From Brachypterus glaber (Eukaryota; Arthropoda; Insecta; Coleoptera; Kateretidae): a stretch of 64,000 nt of DNA. Where the stretch lies: assembly GCA_958510825.1 (NCBI GenBank), contig OY294050.1:44281249-44345248 (forward strand), written 5' to 3'. Below the pieces are notes generated by a model. The model was not told the DNA's origin and did no database searches. It saw only the letters and a program-made list of their open reading frames with translations. The stretch's first letter is position 1; every line of letters starts with the position of its first letter. The translations under genes and the position numbers were made by a program. This document shows, in pieces, positions 55,197 to 64,000 of this stretch.

Positions 55197-56482
55197 CAGG
55201 GTGACCAGTATGTAACTGACTGATTTAAATAGCCCACCATTTTTGATACACGCATTTTGCGTAGGTGGCACTGTAGTAGTTTTTACCACACATGTGTCAA
55301 ATTTATCATGGAACGCTACACAATCGCTCAACGCGTTCTTATTGTTAAAACGTTTTATTTAAAAAATGAGTCAATGACTGTAAGAAATCTACGACAACAT
55401 ATCGGGCGAAATAATGTGCCCAGTATCAACGATATTCGTCAATTAGTGCGGAAATTTGAACAATTCGGTGTAGTTAAAGACTTGCCAAAGTCGGGTCGTG
55501 TTCGAAGTGTTCGTTCTGCAGAAAATATCCAGAGAGTTCGTGAAAGTGTAGTGGATCGCCCTGAGACCTCTACCAGACGTCGTTCTCAAGAACTGGGCAT
55601 TTTTCGCACGTCATTACGCACTATTTTAAAAGAAGACTTGCATTTGCATCCATATAAAATTCAGTTAACTCAACAGATACAGCCTAGAGAGCACGACCGT
55701 CGCCGCCAATACAGTTACGCAATATTACAGCTTAATACACAAAATGACGATTTCTGCCGAAAAATCATAATGATAAAGCCCACTTCGATATGAACGGTTT
55801 TGTTAACAAGCAGAACTGTCGTATCTGGGCATTAGAAAACCCTCGTGTTATCCATTAACGACCGCTTCATCCCCGTCCAGTCACAGTTTGGTGTGGTATT
55901 TGATGTGGAGGTGTCATCGGACCTTACTTTTTTGAAGACGCTGCAGGTGATTCACTTACTGTCAATGGAGAACGCTACCGCGATATGATCCAACACATTC
56001 TGGCTCCTAAAATTCAATAACTTCACCTGCAAAACATGTGGTTCCAGCAGGACGGAGCAACTTGTCATACAGCTAGGGAAACAATGGATCTTTTGCGACC
56101 AATGTTTCCGGGGCGTTTAATCTCTCGATTTGGCGATGTAATCTGGCCCCCAAGGTCACCGGATTTAACGGCTCCAGACTTTTTTCTGTGTGGATTTCTA
56201 AAAAGTAAGGTTTATGCCAACAAACCAAACAATGTAGAGCAGCTGAAGAACAATATTCGGGAAGCGATTTAAAATATTCCTCTCGAAACCTGCCAAAAAG
56301 TGATGGAAAACGTAGTTAATAGGGCTCAGATTTTTGCGGCTTCCAGGGGCGGCTATTTTTATGATATTATTTTTCAGACATAATTTCTAACTTTAAATAA
56401 AATATTAGGATGAGAAACAGTGACCTGTTTTATTTTATTTTAAAAATATATAAGTCAAACCAGTCATATATTGGCCACCCTG
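55197..56482 (+). mobile_element. Complete Tc1/mariner-type element, inactive
   Basis: Inverted ends CAGGGTGACCAGTATGTAAC / complement of CAGGGTGGCCAATATATGAC, TA at 55195-55196 and 56483-56484, 1,286 bp. Contains a broken transposase gene. Confidence 0.92.
55308..56383 (+). pseudogene. Mariner-type transposase (DUF4817 N-terminus), broken
   Basis: ATG at 55308 gives MERYTIAQRVLIVKTFYLKN, a helix-turn-helix, then STRRRSQELGIFRTSLRTIL and HPYKIQL. A frameshift near 55760 ends that frame at 55793. The remainder is readable as DKAHFDMNGFVNKQ (first Asp), WFQQDGATCHTA (second Asp) and WPPRSPDLT (third Asp), with 36 residues between the last two. Four further stops occur: near 55855, 55908, 56020 and 56271. 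The original cut-and-paste enzyme would act on its own TIRs; this copy cannot. Confidence 0.92.
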
Positions 56483-56539
56483 TATTAAAAGAGTAATAAT
56501 AATAATTGTCTTTTAAACATTTTTGGTGGCACAAAATGT

Positions 56540-57255
56540 TACTTTCTCTTAATTGCATTTTTTTTTAACGGTTGCTCCTACAGTGTTACACTTTATGACA
56601 TGACTCAAGAAATTATATTTTTTACAAAAAGTCCAACAAAAAAAACACAAGAAAAAGTTTGGGGATAGGTTAAAAAAAATAATAAACATAAAATAATTAC
56701 CCTTATTAATACTAGTATACATGCAAAACCTCGTCGCTCTAGCTCAAAGGGTACCAGAGTAATTAATTAAAAACCTTATTTTTAGTACAATTTTAAAGGG
56801 TCGTAACTTTCTTAGGGCGAGTTTCCGGACCTACAGGGTGTTCCAGAACTCGCGTATAGAAATTTTACATACAAAAATATGAAAAAAAGTTCCTCTAAAG
56901 GTTGGTCCGAAAACGAGCCTTAAGGGAGCTACGGCCCTTCTAAGAGTGTCCCTAAAAATGAGGTTTTATTTAATATGTCTATTAACCACAACGAATTTTT
57001 GCACATGCCTTAACATTAATAAAGGCTATCATTTTATGTTATTTTTATTTGGAAATTTTAGCCAGGGGCGTGCAAAATAAGGGGGCTATGTTATTTTTTC
57101 CCCAAACTTTTTTATCTGTATTTTTACATTTTCTCAATAAAATATGATTTTTTAGTTAAAAAAGCATAAAAAAGTTACCGTAGAACTAACCGTTTTCGAG
57201 AAAATTGCAGTTAAAGAGGTTTTTTCACGTTCTGAGCATCAAAAATAGGAACTAA
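56540..57255 (+). mobile_element. CAGGGTGTTCC-family fragments in tail-to-head order
   Basis: 56540-56831 resembles the right interior of the family (AAAAAGTTTGGGGATAGG, ATGCAAAACCTCGTCGCT, GGGTCGTAACTTTCTTAGGG). At 56832 TACAGGGTGTTCCAG begins a left end that runs to ~57255 (CAGGGGCGTGCAAAATAAGG, CGTTTTCGAGAAAAT). Both are truncated. It looks like the junction of two tandem copies. Confidence 0.6.
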
Positions 57256-57287
57256 AAATCACGCCAATAAAAACTTTAATAATCGAT

Positions 57288-58365
57288 CACAGAAAAAAAG
57301 GTTATCTTGGCAGAAGATAATAAATTATCTTGGATTTATATTATCTTAAATCGAGGTAATAATCTTCTTTTAAGATCATGATCGGTTTAAGATTATCTGT
57401 GACTTTGGTTTCCTTTAATTATTCTCTTGGTAGAAAAATCCTTGTGTCAAGGATTTTTTCCTTAAATGCATGACATTTAAAATAGTAACAGAGAATCAAG
57501 AGTTATTATCTTGACTCAAAGCCCCTGTTGTCTTACGGTAAAGAGTTTGCCGGCCTCACCCCACGTAGATATACAGTAGACTCGCCCGTTGTTATTGTTG
57601 GCTGGCAGACAATTTGCGCAGTAGTTTAAGATATGCGCGGGAGAGAAGTTAGGTTTGTTTTTTTTTGTCGTCAGTTGTCTTTAAAGGTGTATCATTGTTT
57701 TTATCTGCTTTAAAATGGACGAATTTGTATCTGTTACCCTCAAACGATGGGGATTTTCAAATTTACTTAAAAATTCACGGGTTAGTAGCTTTAAATAATT
57801 TATACCTATAAGCGCCATTTTGCAATGGTGTTGCAACAAGTTTTTCTTCAAAAACAAGTGCTTTTTCCTACGACCACCTATGAAACCAAATTTCACACGA
57901 TTAACAGAGTAAGAAAGTATCATATTTCATAGGCGTGCGAAATAATATTATACATGTGTGGGAATTTTTTTCAAAATATTTACCATTCTATTAACCCTGG
58001 AACCTGACTGTGGGGTCAATATGATCTTGAATCAAGAGAAACATAATCTTAAATCAAGATTATAATTCTCTTCGTTCAAGATTATATCATCTTAAACCAA
58101 GACTTGGTGCAAGATAATATGATCTTGGATAAAGATAATATGATTTTAAATAAAGATAATTACATACTTGGTTTAAGATAATATGATCTTAAATAAATAG
58201 TTTAAGTGGCTTTGATTTAAGGATATGTCCTTAAATCTAGCACCTCAAATGCCAAGATCACGGCGGACGATCCAAGACAGTCATGGCGTTGAACATATCG
58301 AAAGCCATGGCGAACTTGGTTCAAGATCGTTTTGCTTTCATTCAAGATACCCTTTTTTCTCTGTA
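57288..58365. mobile_element. MITE-like element with ATAATCTT subterminal repeats
   Basis: Ends CACAGAAAAAAAGGTTATCT and the near-complement of TACAGAGAAAAAAGGGTATC. Both sides are filled with AAGATAAT / ATTATCTT / TAATCTT words, often as palindromes (AAGATAATATGATCTT). A GC-richer centre at 57520-57650 has no recognised gene. CACAG ends suggest CACTA-like; duplication unclear. Confidence 0.65.
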
Positions 58366-58985
58366 TATGAGGCGTGTAGTGAAAGAGTGGCCCATCTCAC
58401 TTTATGGAAATATCGAGATGTCTATTTAAATTTCTCCGTTTTTTTATCTTTGATCTAGGACGCATTATTTTATTTAAAAATTTTCTTTTAGGGTTTTTAG
58501 ACTCAACCAACATTAAGGTAATGTGTGACAAACAAATTTATTTTACTTTCTTTACTTGCTTAGAGAAAAAAATTGGTGGGTCACTATTGCACTATACATT
58601 GTGTTCATTTTGGGCCACTATTGTATTACGAACGAGATCTGACCTTCAATAACACGTTTTTTTTGAGTAGATCTAACCTCACATTTTACTTTGAAATTTT
58701 AATTATTTTTACATGTGAAATAAATGTTGGTTATTTAATAACAGAATAGTCAAAATACCAATAATTATGCTCTGGAATAGTTAAATAAACGTTTTTTTAC
58801 TGTTCTTGGAGTAATTAACTTTAAAAATGAAGAATAACTAATGCGTAAACTTTGTTTAAGTACCTAAATGTATTTCAGTTCCTATGATCTCAAAGTTTAA
58901 GGTAAGTTTTAGATTTTAAGCTTTCACGGCCATTAAGATATAAAGAACTTTCACTTTCGGGTTTAGACCGTGTTAATGGATTTTC
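58366..58985. other. No recognised gene
   Basis: Two overlapping frames here have no recognisable domain. Confidence 0.35.
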
Positions 58986-58990
58986 ACTTT

Positions 58991-59029
58991 CCGACGTTTC
59001 GTCTCTTACTACTAGAGACATCTTCAGGG
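58991..59029 (-). ncRNA. Hammerhead-like motif of a Penelope-type terminal repeat
   Basis: Minus strand: CCCTGAAGA, then TGTCTCT-AGTAGTA-AGAGACG, then AAACGTCGG. CTGAAGA satisfies CUGANGA, the stem has six pairs, and GAAAC follows directly. Penelope-like elements are known to carry minimal hammerheads in their terminal repeats. It lies ~45 bp downstream of the GIY-YIG stop on the same strand. Activity not known. Confidence 0.6.
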
Positions 59030-59072
59030 ATTAATCTGAAACTAAGTTTCGAATCAACTTGTGTCACTATTT

Positions 59073-59428
59073 ATGACGAGTTGTGGTTATTCACCCGTGA
59101 CGAGGTTTTTCCTATCAAAGACTTCCATATTGCAGGTAAGTGGTAACCAATGTCCCGATTAATATTGTTAGGATGCTTGATGATTTCTATCGATTCCCGT
59201 ATCTTCCTTGGCATTTTTCTGTTTTCTGTTAATATTTGTTTTGTTTCAGACAAATTGATTTTATGACCCGTTTCATGTACATGTTCGGCTACTGCCGATA
59301 AGGAAATTTGTTTCTTTCTTATATTGCGCTCATGCTCTTGAAGTCTTGTAGAAATTTTTCTCTTAGTTTCACCTATGTAAACCGTACCAGAGGAGCAGGG
59401 TATTTTATATACGCCTTCTGAACTCAGG
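59073..59428 (-). pseudogene. GIY-YIG endonuclease C-terminus of a Penelope-like element
   Basis: Open for ~117 codons: SEGVYKIPCSSGTVYIGETK, RKISTRLQEHERNIRK, then AVAEHVHETGHKINL and a basic tail ending at TAA. GVY and VYIG are the GIY and YIG strands; R, H and E positions of the fold are present. In Penelope-like elements this domain follows the RT and nicks target DNA. The RT part is missing: similarity ends at 59428. Confidence 0.88.
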
Positions 59429-59559
59429 GCAAAATACCCCTCCCGGCAAGAATCCCCAGTATGTTAAATGTGAGGTTAAATTAGACAAAAAGATAGCCCT
59501 TCTTGAAAGTTTTTGGTTTTTGAAGAATAAGTCGACTATTTGGAAGGTATTTATAAATA

Positions 59560-59688
59560 ATGGATTTTCGTAGTGTTCCGCCCATGAAAATGAGTGGGAA
59601 CTTGGTAGAAAACTGGAAATTTTGGAGTCAAAGATTTGAAACATACCTTATAGCCACGGAATTATCAAAAAAAGGACGAGAATGTACA
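59560..59688 (+). pseudogene. Ty3/gypsy Gag N-terminal fragment
   Basis: ATG opens MDFRSVPPMKMSGNLVENWK then FWSQRFETYLIATELSKKG and a stop. 'G-N-x-x-E-N-W-x-x-W-x-Q-R-F-x-x-Y-L-x-A' is the typical start of insect gypsy Gag. It belongs to a different element from the one at 24307. Repeat D follows at 59709. Confidence 0.75.
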
Positions 59689-59708
59689 ATGTAGTCAGTT
59701 ATTAATGT

Positions 59709-59875
59709 TAATGGCGATTTCTCCCGTTAGATTAGACAGGGACAAAAGTTCTACCCAAAAAGGATAGAAGACATACATACACTCCTACTTCCACCCAACC
59801 AAACAAATTCTGTATTTGTTCTTTGTTGAACAAATACAATATTTACTTGGCCGGGCGAAAAGGGTAACTATATTA
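59709..59875 (+). repeat. Dispersed repeat D, copy 2
   Basis: Near-identical to 29495-29660, including the AACAAATACAATATTTACTTGG arm of the small foldback. Confidence 0.8.
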
Positions 59876-59934
59876 TTTTTGATATAGTAATAAAACTGCG
59901 TATTTTTAGGTATAAAATTTTTATAATAAAAAGT

Positions 59935-59972
59935 GGCCGAGCGCTTTCGATATGTTATATTATCATCAGGGC
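59935..59972 (-). ncRNA. Hammerhead-like motif, second Penelope-type remnant
   Basis: Minus strand: CCCTGATGA, AT-rich stem region (TAATATAACATATC), then GAAAGCGCTCGG. CTGATGA and GAAA are intact but stem II is weak. The downstream AT-rich sequence to ~60120 may be the rest of the terminal repeat. Confidence 0.4.
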
Positions 59973-60122
59973 TGTGCCTTGTCAAATAGAAGGAATCCTT
60001 GTATTATAAGTATTGAACATAGCGAAGTAATTAATAAAAAATATAGATTATAAACATCAAAAGATCAAGAATAAAAATACAAATTAAAAAGTATAAACAA
60101 ATTTTGTGACAGAACGAAATAA

Positions 60123-61145
60123 CTTATAAGCCAACCGATTGTAGCACCTAAAGGAGCTAAACAAGTGAATCGATGTACAAGTGGAGAAAGAGGTGAACTG
60201 ATTACAATTTGTGGAATTGTATCAGCTGCCGGAACATTTATACCACCTGCCATTGTTTTTCAACGAAAAAACTTTAAACCTCACATGCTAACTGGTGCCC
60301 CTACAGGTTCACTAGGCTTAGCTGCTCCTAGCGGTTGGATGAATGGAGATATTTTTATAGAAGTACTTAATCATTTCATAAAGCATACTAACTCCACCAA
60401 GGAAAACCCTACTCTCCTAATCTATGATAATCACGAGAGTCATATATCTGTGAGAATTGTTGAAATAGCTGGAGTTCACATATTGACCATACCGCCTCAC
60501 ACCAGTCAAAGATTACAACCACTTGATGTTTCTGTATTCGGGCCATTTTCAACTTACTACAATACTTCCTGTGATAACTGGATGTTACAACATCCTGGTA
60601 CTCCGTTAAATATTTATAACATCGCAGAACGAATTGCAGAAGCAGACGAGCAAGCCTTTGTACCAAAAAATATTATTTCGGGTTTCCGGAAATCTGGAAT
60701 TCGACCCTATTGTCCAGATGTATTTACAGAAGTAGATTTTCTCCCGTTAAACGTGACAGATCGTCCAAATCCAGGGAATAAAGACAACCAAGAGGGTGAA
60801 GTTGCATTAAACGAAGAAGATCATGAACCCCAGGATAACATGGAAGAAGAGCATGATAATATGGAAGAAGCGGTTCGTGGCCGCACTCCTGAACCTAATA
60901 ATAATACAAATATTCAGTTTGTTTCGCCACAGGAAATGAGGGAGTATCCTAAAGCTGAAGCTAGAAAAACAATTAGAAAAGGCAGGGCTAAGGGAAAAAG
61001 CACAGTAATAACTGAATCACCCGAACAGCAAAAACTTATAGAAAAAGAAGAGCAGAAAAAGTTAAAACTAGCAAAAAAAAAGGAAGACGAATGTAATAAC
61101 TCAACAGAAAATTTGCCAACCAGAAAAAAAAGAAAAGAAAAATGA
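60123..61145 (+). pseudogene. Pogo/Tigger-like DDE transposase, N-terminally truncated
   Basis: The frame is open from 60123 with no ATG at a domain start: QPIVAPKGAKQVNRCTSGER then ELITICGIVSAAGTFIPPAI. Catalytic motifs seen: YDNHESHIS (second Asp, ~60422) and HTSQRLQPLDVSVFGPF (third Asp, ~60520). The CENP-B-type HTH and the first Asp (a DETG-like motif) are absent because homology starts only at ~60126. A helical region FRKSGIRPYCPDVF and a Glu-rich then Lys-rich tail follow. Its stop overlaps the next frame by 4 bp. Confidence 0.88.
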
Positions 61146-61531
61146 AAACTGTAAGATCCGATTCTGAAACAAGCGAAGAAGAATGCATTGAATACAATGA
61201 CGATTCTTCTGAAATCGAAGATTTTGATATTCAGGACGTAGACTTGAATGAAAATATTTCTGTTGGAAAAGTTGTGTTGGTCAAATTCGCAAATAATATT
61301 TTTTACGTCGGAAAAATTACCAATATCATAGAAAGCGAATATGAAATATCTTTCCTCAGAAAAAGTTCAAAAGTAGAAAATGGATTCATTTTTCCAATCG
61401 TACCTGATGTTTCATGCGTCAACCTTAAAGAAATTGTGAGAGTTTTACCAGAGCCTATGCCGGGAATTACAAAACGACAAGCATGCCTTTTCAGATTCAA
61501 CCTATTCTTCTCTTCCATAAATATCCGTTAG
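61142..61531 (+). pseudogene. C-terminal domain of the pogo-like transposase, frame-shifted
   Basis: ATG overlaps the preceding stop as ATGA. 129 codons: acidic start (SDSETSEEECIEYNDDSSEI), then VGKVVLVKFANNIFYVGKIT and FLRKSSKVENGFIFPIVPDV, with basic end KRQACLFRFN. Related insect transposases carry this acidic segment and small beta domain in one polypeptide with the DDE core, so a frameshift is the simplest reading. Translational coupling cannot be excluded. Confidence 0.65.
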
Positions 61532-61899
61532 TCATTTAGTTATATCTAGTTTTTATAGGCTGTAATGTAGATTATAATGTTTACCTTTTTTTCAGTTACC
61601 TTAATAAAGAATATTTTAGTGAATAAATTATTTATTTTACTGTTTGATAATGTCTCAGTTAAAACTGCTTTATGTCTCAGTACAATTGAAGTATCAAGTG
61701 AGACAATTTACATCCCCTAATAAAAAAGATAAATCTCTGGATTTCAACAGAATTGATATGTTCTGTTATAGCAAATTCTCTGGTAAAACATGGAGGTTTC
61801 CAATAACGTAAGTTTAATATAAATAAATTTAAAAAAATGGTAATTAAAAAATAAAAACCTAATTTTGTCTCACCTAGTACCACCCTCCCCTACTGATTT
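61532..61899 (+). mobile_element. 3' part and right terminus of the pogo-like element
   Basis: AATAAAGAATATTT near 61602 could serve as a polyadenylation signal. Repeated GTCTCA / TGAGAC words (61652, 61673, 61701, 61866) and the end GTACCACCCTCCCCTACTG fit the subterminal and terminal pattern of insect pogo/Tigger elements. The left terminus is lost. Confidence 0.6.
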
Positions 61900-61917
61900 T
61901 GTGTTACTTTGTTCGTT

Positions 61918-62105
61918 TTCAATATTTATTAGATAGCACATTTGTTCATTGATTGTAACTTTATTAGTGTTTGTTTTTGTATAATTTCGATATCTAAGCT
62001 GATTTTTTGTTTTACTTCATTTGTTCCTTCATAAAAAAGTGCTGGGTCGTCCGCATACATTATATTAAGCTCGTAATTTGTTGTGACGTTCTCGAGTAGC
62101 AGGAT
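61918..62105 (-). pseudogene. LINE reverse transcriptase fragment with YADD
   Basis: Minus strand: NVTTNYELNIMYADDPALFY, EGTNEVKQKISLDIEIIQKQ, then stops. YADD (62046-62057) is the RT catalytic motif, and the following helix resembles CR1/Rex-type LINEs. Both sides are truncated. A distinct element from the one at 62825. Confidence 0.75.
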
Positions 62106-62623
62106 TATTGGCGGAAGAAGATTTAGAGGTCTTCAACCTTTGTTTTTAAGAAAAGCTGGTTCGTTTTCTAATGAGGCTACAACTCTGGGTCTTAGAGGTA
62201 TTGGCAGGGCCTCCTGTTGTGGTTCCAACGACTAGACGCAGAAAAGGTTTTAGCAAATTGTTGGGCAACGGAAAAATTACATTAATATAACGAACCAACT
62301 TCTTTCTTTAGTAAGAGGATACCGACCAAAGAACTTTTACCTCAAGAATGAACATGATAAAATCTACCGTATGCTTTGTTTGAAGCGTGAATCAACTACG
62401 GTGAGGGGCTGGTGGGAAGTGACTATTGTTTACACTTAGTACGCGTAAAGAGAGAGAGAAAGAATGTGTAAACTCACAGTCTAATGTCGTAAACTTTGTC
62501 AAGCAATACAGTGTTGCCGGTTGCAACACCTGCTTTAGATATTTTATTGTAAATTTTAAGAAATATTAGTTTTATTTGAGTTTTTTATAAACTAGTAGTT
62601 TAATTTTAATAAATTTAATTATA
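62106..62623. other. No recognised gene
   Basis: Somewhat GC-richer at 62100-62260 but no protein recognised. GAGAGAGAGAAAGAATGTG lies near 62450. Confidence 0.35.
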
Positions 62624-62788
62624 TTCAAATTCAAATTCATTTATTTCATTCTTGGAACAACAGTTATAGAACAAGTCAATTTAAAAATCTACCTACGTTA
62701 GGTACATAAAGTATAACAATTAACATAATAAATTAGATAAAAACATGATTAGTAGTAAACATACATTTCAGACAGGCTACTTTCCCCA

Positions 62789-62795
<7 letters not shown>
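62624..62795 (-). mobile_element. Probable LINE 3' end with TTTGAA tail
   Basis: Minus strand ends CCAAGAATGAAATAAATG then AATTTGAATTTGAATAT, a tandem TTTGAA tail typical of 5'-truncated LINE insertions. Confidence 0.5.
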
Positions 62796-62824
<29 letters not shown>

Positions 62825-64000
62825 TTATTAAATCCGTAAGAGATTATACAATCTATGGATACGTCACAAATTAGGAATAAAAATATATAAATAATATGTA
62901 CTACATGTCACAAACACATTAAAATCATTTGTTTACAATAATTAATTAATTAATTGGGTAAGCCCAGGAAATGATTTTCCCTAACTTCATCATAGTACTC
63001 TTCCAGTGTATAAAAGGGGTTATTTAAGAAGAAAGCCTTAATTTTGTTTTTAAAGGTGTTAAAATTTGTTATTTCCCTAATGAAGGGTGGAAGGTGGTTG
63101 TAAACCTCCATCCCCCTGTATCGCGCCCCTTTTTCGTAGGTTACTGTCCTATGTCTTGGTGTGGATATAGCATTATTATGTCTTGTTGATATACCTTGAT
63201 TTAGTTCTCTATTTATAATAAACTGTTTATTATTTTTCTTTACAAAAAGACACAATCTATAAATATAAAGAGAATAAACTGACATTACACAGCAACGCTT
63301 AAATAGGGGTTTGCAATGCGCATCAAACTTTTCAAAACAGATCGTCCTCAGGATCTTTTTTTGAAGTGTTAAAAGCCTTTCAGTCTCTGATGAACCCCCC
63401 CAAAATATAATTGAGTAATTTAAGCGGCTTTGGACAAAAGCATTATAAAACAGTAAAATAGAATCAAGACTAACCGTGTTTCTTAAGTTCAATATTGCAT
63501 AGTTTGCTGAACAAATTTTTTTAGCAATTACATCTATATTTTTTGCCCACGATGTACAGTTCCCCGCAAGGTGGGTACCCAAAAATAAAACTTCTTCACT
63601 CTGATGGATACTTTTACCATCCATCCTTACCAGTAAGCTGGAGGAACGCTGGTTGGTTAGCTTGTAGTGTACTAATTTGGTTTTTGAATGGTTAAGTAAA
63701 AGTGCATTGCGGTTACACCACTGCACCATCCCCTCCACCACTTTATTAGCTGTACGTACAGCTTCAGATAGATTTTTGCCAATAATAACTACAGATGTGT
63801 CATCTGCAAATTGTGTTACTCTTATATTATTTTTTAGTTCCTCACCAACTGAGTTTAATAAATATTGGCACAAATCATTAGAAAAAATTGAAAAAAGGAG
63901 AGGAGAGAGGATGGAGCCTTGTGGTGTTCCGCAAGGCACTTTTCTCACCTTTGGTGTCGCCCATTTGAAGTCATTAATGTTATAGTAGCATTTTTCAATA
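62796..64000 (-). mobile_element. LINE 3' half, running off the right edge
   Basis: From the edge leftwards: open reverse transcriptase frame to TAA near 62950, ~125 bp of untranslated sequence with AATAAA, then an (ATT)n tail (TAATAA repeat on the plus strand at 62796-62824). The 5' half lies outside the window. Confidence 0.9.
62950..64000 (-). CDS. Non-LTR retrotransposon reverse transcriptase, 3' part, intact
   Basis: Open from the window edge (in-frame codons IEKCYYNINDFKWATPKVRK precede the first GTG) to a stop at 62950, with no stop or shift over ~350 codons. Motifs in order: CGTPQGSILSPLLFSIFSND, VTQFADDTSVVI (catalytic Asp pair), NHSKTKLVHY, VLFLGTHLAGN, then SRLNYSIIFWG and LQKKILRTICF of the post-RT region, ending FKNKIKAFFLN. 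Together these fit CR1/Jockey-type elements. It copies the element's RNA at a nicked target. The undamaged frame implies a young copy. Confidence 0.92.
   Translation of the reverse strand, partial: IEKCYYNINDFKWATPKVRKVPCGTPQGSILSPLLFSIFSNDLCQYLLNSVGEELKNNIRVTQFADDTSVVIIGKNLSEAVRTANKVVEGMVQWCNRNALLLNHSKTKLVHYKLTNQRSSSLLVRMDGKSIHQSEEVLFLGTHLAGNCTSWAKNIDVIAKKICSANYAILNLRNTVSLDSILLFYNAFVQSRLNYSIIFWGGSSETERLLTLQKKILRTICFEKFDAHCKPLFKRCCVMSVYSLYIYRLCLFVKKNNKQFIINRELNQGISTRHNNAISTPRHRTVTYEKGARYRGMEVYNHLPPFIREITNFNTFKNKIKAFFLNNPFYTLEEYYDEVRENHFLGLPN

Noticed and set aside
58225..58652. Two overlapping frames after the ATAATCTT element
   Set aside because: One begins inside the element's terminal repeat; neither has a recognisable domain.

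Overview
This is an AT-rich, gene-poor arthropod window, most likely insect. The evidence is the mix of mobile elements: Ty3/gypsy, copia with a copia-type primer site, CR1/Jockey-like LINEs, a Penelope-like element with GIY-YIG, a pogo/Tigger-like DDE transposase, a DUF4817-type mariner, many short inverted-repeat elements, and a broken DUF4806-type insect protein. I found no intact host gene. Nearly everything that can be explained is mobile or mobile-derived, often nested. Species cannot be fixed from the sequence.

Layout. 1-6.3 kb: three direct copies of a ~0.95 kb repeat (V) and copies of a second unit (U), one U split by a CAC-ended MITE. 6.4-10 kb: LINE debris, an unidentified open frame at 7.0-7.3 kb (minus), tandem repeats. 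10.3-23 kb: inverted-repeat and foldback elements, including an 898-bp AACGTTAG-rich MITE, a 1.27-kb foldback, a Harbinger-like MITE with TAA duplication, a mariner-like element split by a CAC-ended MITE, and a hairpin element with 6-bp duplication.

22.99-34.24 kb: an interval bounded by inverted CCCAAGTAGCA ends. It holds a full-length Ty3/gypsy element (23,968-28,835) with identical-looking 184-bp LTRs, 5-bp target duplication and one uninterrupted gag-pol frame, plus a DUF4806-type gene dismembered by a 504-bp repeat, a partial duplication, two inverted copies of an 8-bp-TSD MITE and a 5'-truncated LINE. 34.3-42.2 kb: nested MITEs and a copia fragment interrupted by a MITE. 42.3-55 kb: recombinase-like exon, DDE transposase remnant, a 1.94-kb near-perfect foldback with TGAA duplication, a zinc-finger/hAT-like pseudogene, more MITEs and a tRNA-derived SINE.

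55-64 kb: a complete but dead mariner, a MITE with ATAATCTT repeats, a Penelope-like GIY-YIG tail followed by a hammerhead-like motif, a gypsy gag fragment, a pogo-like transposase, and on the minus strand the intact 3' end of a LINE running off the right edge.

The most interesting points are a young gypsy element whose protease motif is defective, the nested DUF4806/CCCAAGTAGCA complex, hammerhead-like motifs linked to Penelope debris, the 1.94-kb palindrome, and several insertions whose empty sites can be read inside the same window.
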